NCBI GenBank assembly: GCA_014529385.2
Contig: CM043967.1
Span: 130,757,182 to 130,821,181, forward strand
Direction: 5' to 3'
From: Adiantum capillus-veneris
Taxonomy: Eukaryota > Streptophyta > Polypodiopsida > Polypodiales > Pteridaceae
DNA length: 64,000 nucleotides
Shown here piece by piece: positions 22,670-31,579 of the stretch (its first letter is position 1; every line of letters starts with the position of its first letter). The notes beneath the pieces were generated by a model that was not told the DNA's origin, ran no database searches, and was given only the letters and a program-made list of their open reading frames with translations. Position numbers and translations under genes: made by a program.

Positions 22670-22975
22670 GGCTGTTGCTGTTGCATATACTGTAGCAACA
22701 GAAACCAACCCTCTCTACCCAAAGGAAGAGTGCAAAAGCAACCGCACTCCACCTTTTTGATTTTTGGACAGAGAGAAGTATTGAATGCTACCGCATGTGC
22801 TACAGCAACAAAAAGCAGCACTCTCTATCCAAAGGAGAAGTGCAAAAGCAATTGCACTCCACTTATGTGCAGAGAGAGTTAGTTGCTACTGTTACATGTA
22901 CTGAAGCAACATAAACCAACTCTCACTACTCAAAAGAGAAGTGCCAAAGCTACGATACTCCACCACTCTGTATCT
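22670..22975. repeat. three-copy tandem repeat of about 105 bp
   Basis: Each unit contains a TGTAGCAACA-like phrase, an ACCAACTCTC-like phrase, AAAGGAGAAGTGCAAAAGC and CGCACTCCAC, ending with CAGAGAGAG. Anchors at about 22,689, 22,799 and 22,901 give steps of 110 and 102 bp. No coding sense. Confidence 0.75.
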
Positions 22976-23024
22976 CGCTAAAGAGCGAAAACAAGAACTA
23001 TTGATCAAGTACTTATTCAACATT

Positions 23025-23365
23025 ACAAACCATAAGCATAACCATAAGCATAAAACAATAAGCATAACCATAACCATAACCTTAACCATAAGCATAAGCA
23101 TAACCAAATCTTTGTCAACCCTACACAATAAGCATAACCAAGTTTTTGTCAAACCATAAGCATAAAACAATAAGCATAACCAAGTCTTTGTCAACCATAA
23201 GCATAAAACAATAAGCATAACCAAATCTTTGTCAACCATAAGCATGAAACAATAAGCACAACCAAATCTTTGTTAACCATAAGCATAAAACAATAAGCAT
23301 AACCATAAACATAACCATAACCATAAGCATAACCAAATCTTTGTCAATCCTAAACAATAAACATA
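23025..23365. repeat. (CATAAG/CATAAC) minisatellite
   Basis: Hexamers CATAAG and CATAAC alternate. A longer unit of about 42-50 bp (ACCATAAGCATAAAACAATA then AGCATAACCAAATCTTTGTC) is repeated about six times. Frames through it encode Met/Leu/Val or Ile/Thr/His repeats and are artefacts. Confidence 0.85.
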
Positions 23366-23669
23366 ACAAAACTGAATTGCACCAACAATCGGGGAAGTCC
23401 GTCTACAACAAGTCATACCATAACTTCATTTACCAATCCAAAACCATATCATAAATTGATTACAAACACTTGAGCAAGAAGAATTTTCATGACTTCATTA
23501 CATAACTCAATCCATATATAATCATAACATAAATCCATCTATCTGCTAACCGACCATGAACAAATAACAAAAAGTAAAAACATGTAACTATAAGTGTAAA
23601 TGTCGGTATATATACAATCATGAATATACAAAAAACTAGCTACCAATACAAATCTATGAACTCTGTCCC

Positions 23670-25019
23670 TCAAGGCAAGGCCTCCCAGTCGACGGCCTCT
23701 CTCTCCTCCGCTAGCTGTGTCAAAAGAGTTACAAGCCCATGCTTGTAGCCATACTTCTCCTCTCGACGTGTAGGAGGACGCTTCATTGCAAGTTCCTGAA
23801 AAACCAAACACTTAACAATAAATAAATATGAAAATAACACATATACATTTAGTTAATCAATGCGTTTTTATGATACTTACAAACTCGTGGTGAAGCGTGT
23901 TGTATCCTCCACTCCCCTTAAGGTGTGATGATCCAGCAGAATCTAAATGTGCTTTGGCTGCCTCTCTCTGCTGCTGGAATCGCTCAGGATGCTCCGTCAT
24001 CTCTCTACCAATCGCTGTCCACTCCTCTGCGTCTAACCATGCCGACTTCGGCTCATTGTTCCTGAATTTGTCTCTGGCCTCTGATCGACGATGTGACATG
24101 GTGCCAATCGCCACGCCCAAGATCCAGTCATTCGAGACTGGATCGTACCCCTCTGTCGGCCTGTACTCCCTATGAATGGCCTCAATGATGTAGCTTTTCC
24201 TCTCTTGATCCTGAGCATCCCAATGGTCCATCACAGAATGGCCAAACTGCACTGTGCAAAGTTGTCATATCCTCTGTTGCATGGCCTTTCCGGCCGTATC
24301 CATGACCAGAGCTCCGCCGTCTCTGGTCATATACACCTTGCTAGGATCATTCTCATGTGATCCCCAAGGTGTACGTGGTGTGCTTGCTGGTGAACTATCT
24401 ACTAAAGAGAGCGGTGAACGCGCTCTCGATGGTGTGGAAGCATCGGTAGCACTGTCACCACAACAACCACCGCCTCCAGAAGAGACACCTGAACGGCGCC
24501 TAGACCGTCTCGAAGAAGACCGGCCACTCCTCGGTGTAACTGGTACACTCGTCGGAGGTGTAGTGCCGATCGGACTCGGGGGCACACTAGTCAAGGGGGT
24601 AGGAGGCACACTAGTCCTAGATGTAGGACCAGATGTACTAGGTCTGGAGGTGCCTACACCCCAAAGAGCATGCGCCTGATCAATCTGCTCAGGTGTAAAC
24701 TGCGACAAGAAGCTACCCATCTACTCGGGTGACATGCCGGCCAGAGTGACTGGGAAACTAAAGTCTGGAGAGTATGTATAGTCGTTGTCGACCATGGCTG
24801 CAAAACGTAAATTCAAAGAACAACAGAATACGTCAACTCACTATTCAACAACTTAAGCAATACAAATAACATAAAAAACGAAACTGTAACAAAAATCACT
24901 ATATTTAATTGATCAGGTGTAAACTAAGACAAGAAGCTACCCATCTGCTTGGGTGACATGCCGGCCGGAGTGACTGGGAAACTAAAGTCTGGAGAGTATG
25001 TATAGTCGTCGTCGACCAT
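23670..25019 (-). pseudogene. CACTA accessory transposase, Transposase_24-like, two exons
   Basis: Read leftwards. The start Met (25,017-25,019) is followed by V-D-D-D-Y-T-Y-S-P-D-F and, in the proximal repeat copy, by S-Q-F-T-P-E-Q-I. A Ser/Thr/Pro-rich region then leads to a conserved C-terminal part (G-Y-D-P-V-S-N-D-W near 24,130; W-x-x-I-G-R-E-M near 24,010; G-S-S-H-L-K-G-S-G-G near 23,930), which resembles the plant Ptta/En/Spm family. An intron at 23,796-23,880 (donor GTAAGT, acceptor TTTTTCAG) joins H-H-E-F to E-L-A-M-K-R-P-P in frame, ending at 23,670-23,672. In-frame stops occur at 24,265-24,267 and in the proximal duplicated exon, so this copy is probably dead. It would bind element ends. 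Confidence 0.7.
23796..23880 (-). other. 85-bp intron of the Transposase_24-like gene
   Basis: On the minus strand it begins GTAAGTATC after GAGTTT and ends GGTTTTTCAG before GAACTTGCAATG. Joining the flanks keeps the frame open to a stop 42 codons later. Confidence 0.75.
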
Positions 25020-25135
25020 GGCTACAAAACTTAAATTCAAAGAACAACAGGAATACGTCAATTCACTATTCAACAACTTAAGCAATACAAATAACATAAA
25101 AAACGAAACTGTAACAAAAATCCCTATATTTAATT
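24688..25135. repeat. 224-bp tandem duplication covering the gene's first exon
   Basis: Two near-identical units, 24,688-24,911 and 24,912-25,135; for example AGGTGTAAAC at 24,691 and 24,915. Each contains the start region of the transposase gene including its ATG. In the downstream (proximal) copy a CAG codon has become TAG. Confidence 0.9.
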
Positions 25136-25235
25136 GATGTCGCAAGTGTTCATTACAAATTACATCTTAACAAAAATCATTGGTCATTCTCTCATCTTCT
25201 ATGAGAGCTGATGCGCCAAAAATATCTATATCAAT

Positions 25236-25760
25236 CTATACTTCCGCATCTTCATCAGCAAACTCCACTTCGTTATCGCTCTCCGCATTTAGCTCCACAT
25301 TTAGGGTGTCATCTCCATGTTCTGATTCTGGCATTTGTTGATCGCTGACCTCTACTTCGAAATCCTCATCCGTCTGCCGTGCCTCTGAGTCTTGCAACTG
25401 TTCAACCTCTATATCCAATCCTTCGCACACTTGTTTGCTCCGTGGAGCAACTTGAACGACAAACAGCCAGCGTGGTTTAGACAAATTTTCTTCATCCTTC
25501 TCATTCCATAGTGGATCTATTGTGAACACAACTTGTTCACAATGCTGCGGAAGTACAAATGTATCACGAGCATCTGTCCACACCCACCTGGAGTTCACTT
25601 GAATTAATTCACTCTTATCTTTGCGTACACTTGCATTAGGCCCACTAGTAATAACTCTGAACCACTTGACATCAATGATAAAAGTATCAAACTTTCTGAA
25701 GCTAATCTTCAAAATGTCTTGGATGTAGCCAAGTATTCAAGCTGACTAATCTGTGTGTTT
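25236..25760 (-). pseudogene. TNP2 C-terminal part (DUF4216-like)
   Basis: The 158-codon frame contains F-I-I-D-V-K-W-F-R-V-I near 25,660, then V-N-S-R-W-V-W-T-D-A-R-D-T-F-V-L-P near 25,570, Q-V-V-F-T-I-D-P-L-W near 25,515 and W-L-F-V-V-Q-V-A-P-R near 25,450. This is the order in the DUF4216 domain that ends CACTA TNP2 proteins. An acidic tail (Glu/Asp-rich) follows to 25,236. Residues just upstream (A-S-A-S-N-E-N-T-Q) recall the usual approach to this domain. The central Transposase_21 domain that should precede it is absent. Confidence 0.7.
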
Positions 25761-25837
25761 TCATTACTGGCACTAGCCAAGATTATTGGTTTGAATTTTG
25801 TGTCCATACTAAGCATACAATACATTTACCTGAAAAG

Positions 25838-26425
25838 CTATGTGATACTCGTGTCAGACCATCCATAAATAGACTGTAGATTAAGCAGTGCCAAAGATGT
25901 ACGAAGAACTGAAATGTTTGCACCATTGTAAAGCGGCGTTCGTGCAAGTCTCCGCATCATCTCACATTCTGGCTCAACGTCACTCTCATGTCGTCGATGT
26001 GGACGTGATGACTGAGGTTGATCGACATTGTTTCCTTGGATGGTTTCTCCACCTTGGTTTTCAATAACCGGATCCATGTCAAAAAATGCATCCAACATTT
26101 GATCCATCCCAACTTCTTGGAATGTGACATTCTCTGTTGGTGGGGTAGATTCCACTGGTGGTGGTTCGTTTGACATTCGTCTTCTCTGTGATGAAGTTGG
26201 AACAATATCTATTTGTGGGGATTGATCGACTGCATCCTGACCATGAGATCGAAAACGCAAATCTTGTAGTTGCTCTGCAGGGAAGAGACCGTTGTTGCGT
26301 ATGTGCTGTTCACATATCTTTCGTTTTCGAAAGATCTGGTGCTTGCATCGCACACAAGGACACGCCATCCTATCGTCCATAATTGATATGTGTCTGTCGT
26401 ACAATAAATTAACAGTAAGGAGCAT
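25838..26425 (-). pseudogene. TNP2 N-terminal part (transposase-associated domain)
   Basis: M-A-C-P-C-V-R-C-K-H-Q (near 26,360) with a following C-E-Q-H-I-R-N-N-G-L-F is the C-P-C-x-x-C...H...G-F pattern of the transposase-associated domain at the N-terminus of TNP2. A Pro/Glu/Asp-rich linker follows, then P-L-Y-N-G-A and S-L-A-L-L-N-L-Q-S-I-Y-G-W-S-D, which in full-length proteins leads into the catalytic domain. The frame stops at 25,838, only about 125 bp from the DUF4216 part, so roughly the whole catalytic domain is deleted. An acceptor-like ACGACAG precedes the domain near 26,400; an upstream exon near 26,470-26,500 is possible. Confidence 0.7.
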
Positions 26426-26455
26426 AGATTCTCTTTAACCTTGTATATATATATA

Positions 26456-26890
26456 GTGTAAACTACCTCACATTCTCTAGTCATGCCCGATCTCCGCACA
26501 CCTCGGTCTAAAGGTGCACGGAGATCAGGACCACCGGGTAAATCATGTCTTTATTGGTCAAATTAAAGCCTATATTTGTGGGTGCCATGTGCTCTTCAGA
26601 CAATCCATGTAAACGGTCTCAAGATGGATTGTCTTATCTTCGGATCCATCTTCTTCGTCTCCACAGTGTAAACTACCTCACATTCTCTAGTCATGCCCGA
26701 TCTCCGCACACCTCGGTCTAGAGGTGCACAGAGATCAGGACCACCGTGTAAATCATGTCTTTATTGGTCAAATTAAAGCCTATATTTGTGGGTGCAACAT
26801 ACGTACACACACACACACACACACGTGCTCTTCAGACAATCCATGTAAACGGTCTCAAGAGTTCTCGTTTTATCTTCGGATCCGGATTTG
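26456..26890. repeat. 210-bp direct duplication
   Basis: Units start at 26,456 and 26,666 with GTGTAAACTACCTCACATTC. They share the phrases CGGTCTAAAGGTGCACGGAG (variant in unit 2) and TGTCTTTATTGGTCAAATTA. The second unit carries an extra (AC)n insert at about 26,797-26,825. Each copy contains a minus-strand GAG-GTAGTT donor-like site. Confidence 0.9.
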
Positions 26891-28163
26891 ACCTACGACT
26901 TGTGTATTTGGCATTTTTTATGTCTGTTTGACCTACGGCTTGCCATACGCGCTCTTGACATTGCCTAAAGACTACCTAATCGACTACGGATGGTTTCGAT
27001 AACCGTAGAATCAGTTTTTGAAGTCCGTTTGTGTTTTTTCGTAGAAAAACGTAATCGGATCTGACCTACGGCTTGTGTATTTGGAATTTTTTCTGTCCGT
27101 TTGACCTACGACTTGCCATACACGCTCTTGACATTGCTTTAAGACTACAATAGGCATTGAAGTCATTTCCAAAATTTGTTTGCGTTTTTTCGCAGAAAAA
27201 CGCAACCGGATTTGACCTACGGCTTGTGTATTTGGTGTTAATTCAAACCCATTGACCTACGGCTTGCCATACACGCTCTTGACATTGCTTTAAAACTACT
27301 TAATGGACTACGGATGGTTTCGGTAGGCATAGAAGCCATTTTCGAAGTCCGTTTGCGTTTTTTCATAGAAAAACGTAACCGAATTTGACCTACGACTTGT
27401 GTATTTGGCGTTTCTTCTATCCGTTTGACCTACGGCTTGCCATACGTGCTCTTGACATTGCTTAAAGACTACCTAATCGACTACGGATGGTTTCGGTAAC
27501 CGTAGAATCAGTTTCCGAAGTCCGTTTGCGTTTTATCGTAAAAAAACGCAACCAGATTTGACCTATGGCTTGTGTATTTGGCGTTTCTTCTGTCCGTTTG
27601 ATCTACGGCTTACCATACACGCTCTTGACATTGCCTTGAAACTACTTAATGGACTATGGATGGTTTCAGTAGGCATAGAATTAGTTTCCGAAGTTCATTT
27701 GCGTTTTTCCGATGAAAAACGCAACTGGATTTGACCTACGGCTTGTGTATTTGGCGTTTCTTCTGTCCGTTTGACCTACAGCTTGCCATACACGCTCTTG
27801 ACATTGCCTAAAGACTACCTAATCGTCTACGGATGGTTTCAGTAGGCATAGAAGCCATTTCCGAAGCTCGTTTGCGTTTTTTCGTAGAAAAACGCAACCG
27901 GATTTAACCTACAGCTTGTGTATTTGACGTTTCTTCTGTCCGTTTAACCTACGGCTTTTCATACACGGTCTTGACATTGTCTTAAGACTACTTAATGGAC
28001 TACGGATGGTTTCGCTAAGCGTAGAATCAGTTTTCGAAGTCCATCTGCGTTTTTCCGTAGAAAAACGCAATCGGATTTAACCTACGGCTTGTGTATTTGG
28101 CATTTCTTCTATCCGTTTGACATATGGCTTGCCATACGCACTCTTGACATTGCCTAAAGACTA
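26884..28163. repeat. 173-bp tandem array, about 7.4 units, each with a hairpin
   Basis: Units begin GGATTTGACCTACGGCTTG at 26,884, 27,057, 27,208, 27,381, 27,554, 27,727, 27,900 and 28,073. The steps are 173 except one of 151 caused by a deletion in unit 2. Each unit holds two versions of TTTGACCTACGGCTTG (one before TGTATTTGG, one before CCATACACG) and an inverted repeat GCGTTTTT-TCGTAG-AAAAACGC. No protein-coding sense. It lies upstream of the TNP2 start on the transcribed (minus) strand. Confidence 0.95.
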
Positions 28164-28407
28164 TTGTGCGCTCCTTGTCGCACTGTCGAAGCAAGGGACT
28201 TGCCGATACACCGTGTGCGAGCCACAAATGGCTCTAAGCACACAACAAGACTAATCTAGCAAGCTCAAAAGAGGGCAATGGTGTGTCACTCACCGCTCTA
28301 TGCTCCTGCCGTGGAGGATTCCTCGCCGCGATGAAGAAGAAGCTGCAGTCGTGCCACGCTCAACCGCTTCTCCGCCGTCGTGCCTTCGTAATGCTCGATC
28401 GCACACA

Positions 28408-28416
<9 letters not shown>

Positions 28417-28463
<47 letters not shown>

Positions 28464-28482
28464 TACACACACACACACACAC
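28417..28482. repeat. (CT)n-(CA)n tract
   Basis: CT dinucleotides to 28,460, then ACATACACACAC to 28,482. Frames here encode simple repeats only. Confidence 0.95.
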
Positions 28483-28578
28483 GAGGAGGTGAAGAAGAAG
28501 AAGATGGAGATGGAGATGGAGCAAGAGCACTCTTCTATTGCACAAATAAGAGAATGAGTGAATTTTAGGTTTAGTTGG

Positions 28579-28586
28579 CTTTTATA
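28579..28586 (-). promoter_or_regulatory. candidate TATA box upstream of the CACTA genes
   Basis: TATAAAAG on the minus strand in the context CTCATATAAAAGCC, about 2.15 kb upstream of the TNP2 N-terminal exon and on the same strand. A CT/CA-rich leader follows. Assignment to these genes is inference; no initiation site can be proven. Confidence 0.35.
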
Positions 28587-28589
28587 TGA

Positions 28590-30080
28590 GCTCACCCCAT
28601 TCACACTTGGGCGCCCATGCTTAGCCAACTAATCCCTTGAATGTCCCAGTTATAGTGCGCCTCTCATCGGCGATCACTCTTACCCTTTTCCTATTGGTCC
28701 GGCAAGCCCGGTACCTGACTCTACCAAATACATAATACATGTCCGTCGTAGGTGATGGGGTGTCCGTGAGCCATGAGGGTTAACATGCCCCCATTCCTGA
28801 TGTAGATTCCGTCCTCGAAAGCTATTGAGTTGAAGCTCATTCGTCGAGGTGGAAGAGCATTTGAGATGAATGTCCTTAGCCTTCTTCAGTCACTGCAAAA
28901 TCAAACAACATTGGCACAGTAATTGCATTCTCATAAGTGATTAAAAAGCATATGCAGTTTTAGGTAGACAAATTGATTGGTAAAAGAATTTCAAACAATT
29001 TGTCAGCAATGAATATTAAATTGCAATGTAATCAAATGCATAAACAGATGTAAAGGTAAAAAATTAAACAAGTCTGGGATCGCTAATTTGACGGTCGAAA
29101 GGCACTAGAGATCGAATATTAATACCATGGGTAAGCTTCTTAATTTTTTGTGGTCAATTAAGTTGTTTAATCGCGAGAGCCAAGTATTCATGTTCGAGGG
29201 CGGACTAGAGGCTATATCTAGAAGACCTTGTAGTTAAGCTACCATAAAAGGAATTTCTCATGAAATCATCGCCTGACTGATTACTTTTTCTTTGACCCCC
29301 CAAAGTCTTTTCACAGTGATTCAATTTTGATGTGTGTGCTTATTTTGTATGCCTTGGGTTTTTTGCTTTTCAAGTAAAAGCGCCCATACTGGGAACCTCT
29401 AGGGCTCTAGTACCATAGGCAATACATGTGAGTGAAGTACCAAATCAAGCTGAGATTTCTCTTCCAGCTCAAGATTTTATAGTGTGGCACTTTGATTTTT
29501 TGTTTGTTCATTTTCAGCATTTTAATTTTGTAACTTTGGGGGGTCATATAACATTCATACACCTCCCCAGGCTCATCACACTAGTAAACTCCCTTTATAA
29601 TACTTAAGCTAAAGGTCAATAGGGTCAAGCCCACTAGAAAGCCCTAGTACATTTCACACAATGTTGCCTAAATTGGATTAAGAACCTAAGTAATCATTAA
29701 TTATTAGGAAGGCATTCCCCATGGTATTAAGAGAAGATTTCTAACACCTAACTTGGTCAAACTAGTTTGTCGGACTGCTTGATTTTAAAACCTAGACAAG
29801 TGATTATGACAAAAAATTACATGGAATTAAATGTTTGATACTAAGCAAATGCGGTGAATATTAGGCTACCAATCACAATTAAAGCTGACAATCATAGATG
29901 CAAAAAAGATAAGGGGCAATGCTAATGGACAAGAAACACCTGTTTGTGTCGATGGTCGTGCTTGATTTGAAGAGTGAGTTGAGATAAAGATTCCATGAAG
30001 GTCCAAATCCTACCAATAGCAACACGCTCCTGTACACACTAGGAAACAAAAGGAATACCTCCAGGAGTCACATTAGTGGA
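28590..30080. other. gene-free stretch inside the CACTA element
   Basis: No open frame or recognised motif. Composition is ordinary for the window, moderately AT-rich. It separates the CACTA left arm from the gypsy element; the boundary between them was not found. Confidence 0.45.
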
Positions 30081-30251
30081 AAAAGGTACCAACCCTTATT
30101 GAACACAACAAAAAACATAAGGAACCCTAACCTAATTATTTGCACTCCCCCTAGAGAGTCAAGGGAAAAGGTACCAACCCTTATTGAACACAACAAAAAA
30201 CATAAGGAACCCTAACCTAATTATTTGCACTCCCCCTAGAGAGTCAAGGGA
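30081..30251. repeat. 85-bp perfect tandem duplication
   Basis: AAAAGGTACCAACCCTTATT begins at 30,081 and again at 30,166, and the two units are essentially identical, so the event is recent. Each unit contains, on the minus strand, a purine run CTAGGGGGAGTG similar to a polypurine tract. Confidence 0.95.
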
Positions 30252-30668
30252 ATAGGATATTGTAGAGGTTGGGGGGAAACCCTAAGGCTAAACCCCTATC
30301 CTCGTTGTCGAGATAAACAAAGTCGTCATCCATGAGACCATATGTGCCATCCGTGTAGTCGTGTAAATTTTCTTCTTCATCATAGGTGCCCATGTTTACT
30401 AAGAAGGTCACTAGACGCCTATAGTCATCTTGGTCAAAAGGGTAGGCTTGTGCAATGGGAGAAACGCTCTCTACTAAGTATGGATCAGACGTGGTCAAGA
30501 GACGTATCAGCCATTCTAACTCCTTGAAATTCCTCTCACATGCTAGCGTACCTATCAAATCCCATTCACATGCAAGCACTAGAAAGACCATGTGAAATAT
30601 TTGTGAAAAAGTAACGAGGGTACCTCTCACCCAAGGCAGGAGTGGATGACTCTAGCGTACTAGCCATA
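30244..30668 (-). CDS. hypothetical small acidic ORF left of the gypsy element
   Basis: A 128-codon frame (30,630-30,244) rich in Asp/Glu/Tyr near its end (D-E-E-E-N-L-H-D-Y, D-D-D-F-V-Y-L-D). An ATG in another frame at 30,666-30,668 opens M-A-S-T-L-E-S and runs into it if one frameshift is assumed near 30,600. A TATA-like TATATAAAG lies at 30,804-30,812 on the same strand. I do not recognise the product. It could be an accessory reading frame of the retroelement or chance. Confidence 0.3.
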
Positions 30669-30892
30669 TCTGTACACGCAAATAGATGATGGTTAGAGTG
30701 CAAATATTACAAGGGTCGTGTTCTTGTGCATAATTTGTTTTTATGATTTGTGTTATGGCTCTTGCTCTTTTACTTTTTTATCTTGTTTTTGTGAGTATAA
30801 GGCTTTATATATACATTCCCTAAGATCGGAGATTAAGAGTTCAGGGAGAAAGGTTGAGAGGGAAGCAAGTGAATGATGGATGTCCACAAACA

Positions 30893-30909
30893 CTCCCCCC
30901 TTCCTCGGA
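30893..30909 (-). other. gypsy polypurine tract and 3' LTR start
   Basis: Minus strand reads GAGGAAGGGGGGAG immediately before TGTTTGTGGACATCC, which starts at 30,892. A purine run followed by TG fits a polypurine tract next to an LTR. TATATAAAG at 30,804-30,812 would be the LTR promoter. The LTR end was not found. Confidence 0.55.
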
Positions 30910-30913
30910 TAGA

Positions 30914-31579
30914 TCATATTGTTTGAAATGATGTCCTCACCCTTTGAAACCAATTGTTCCAGTTGGTAATAGGTGAGGATTTTTGCCAGTAGTTTTCTAT
31001 TACCCTAGGTGCATCGTCAAGTTGCAAGGGTGGTAAGGTACTCTCCCAGGATCGAACTTGAAGTGGTTCATCAGGTGATTCCTGAACACTGGGAGGTGTG
31101 GATTCTTTTGTAGCTTCATGGAGGTCCATTACTATAGATGGAGGCTGTGTAGAAGCTTTTACCTCTATGGATGTATTACATGAGGAGCTAGAAGCTTCAT
31201 GGAACTCCCCCCTTCCTGAGCTAGGTGGAATAAATTGGTTTTGCCTTGGAGCCCAAACTAGCTCTGGACTAGGTGTGTAGCATTCTGTGATCTTTCCCTT
31301 CCCACGGTCTGCCCTTGGCTTTAGCGTTACACTGTTTGACTCATATGGGTTTGTTATCGATAGGGAAGGACACATTTTACGTTTAGGTACCCAAATTTTC
31401 TCATTTCCATCATAGTAGCCTTGGGCTTCTAATAGTTGTTTTGGAATCCATCGTGATTTGGTCTTGACTCTCCTAGGGCGCGCTCTTGGTTTTCCCGGGA
31501 AATTTTTTTTTGGAATGGATGGGAGGGTTGAGGTAGTTGGAAGTAAGGCCTTGGGGACCCATTGATATGCACTCTTAGG
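30914..31579 (-). pseudogene. gypsy polyprotein tail with W-x-P-[KR] motifs
   Basis: It is in frame with the preceding 761-codon frame and separated from it by a single TGA at 31,580-31,582. The tail has four W-x-P-[KR] motifs: Q-W-V-P-K (about 31,553-31,566), R-W-I-P-K (31,441-31,455), I-W-V-P-K (31,384-31,398) and V-W-A-P-R (31,243-31,258), set in a Lys/Arg/Pro-rich stretch. After that it is Ser/Pro/Glu-rich to a stop at 30,914. I know no function for it; a nucleic-acid-binding or packaging tail is one guess. The TGA may be a read-through codon or simple decay. Confidence 0.55.

Noticed and set aside
26884-28163. CRISPR-like array
   Set aside because: Units are 173 bp with no short repeat/spacer structure, there are no cas genes, and the context is a plant DNA transposon.
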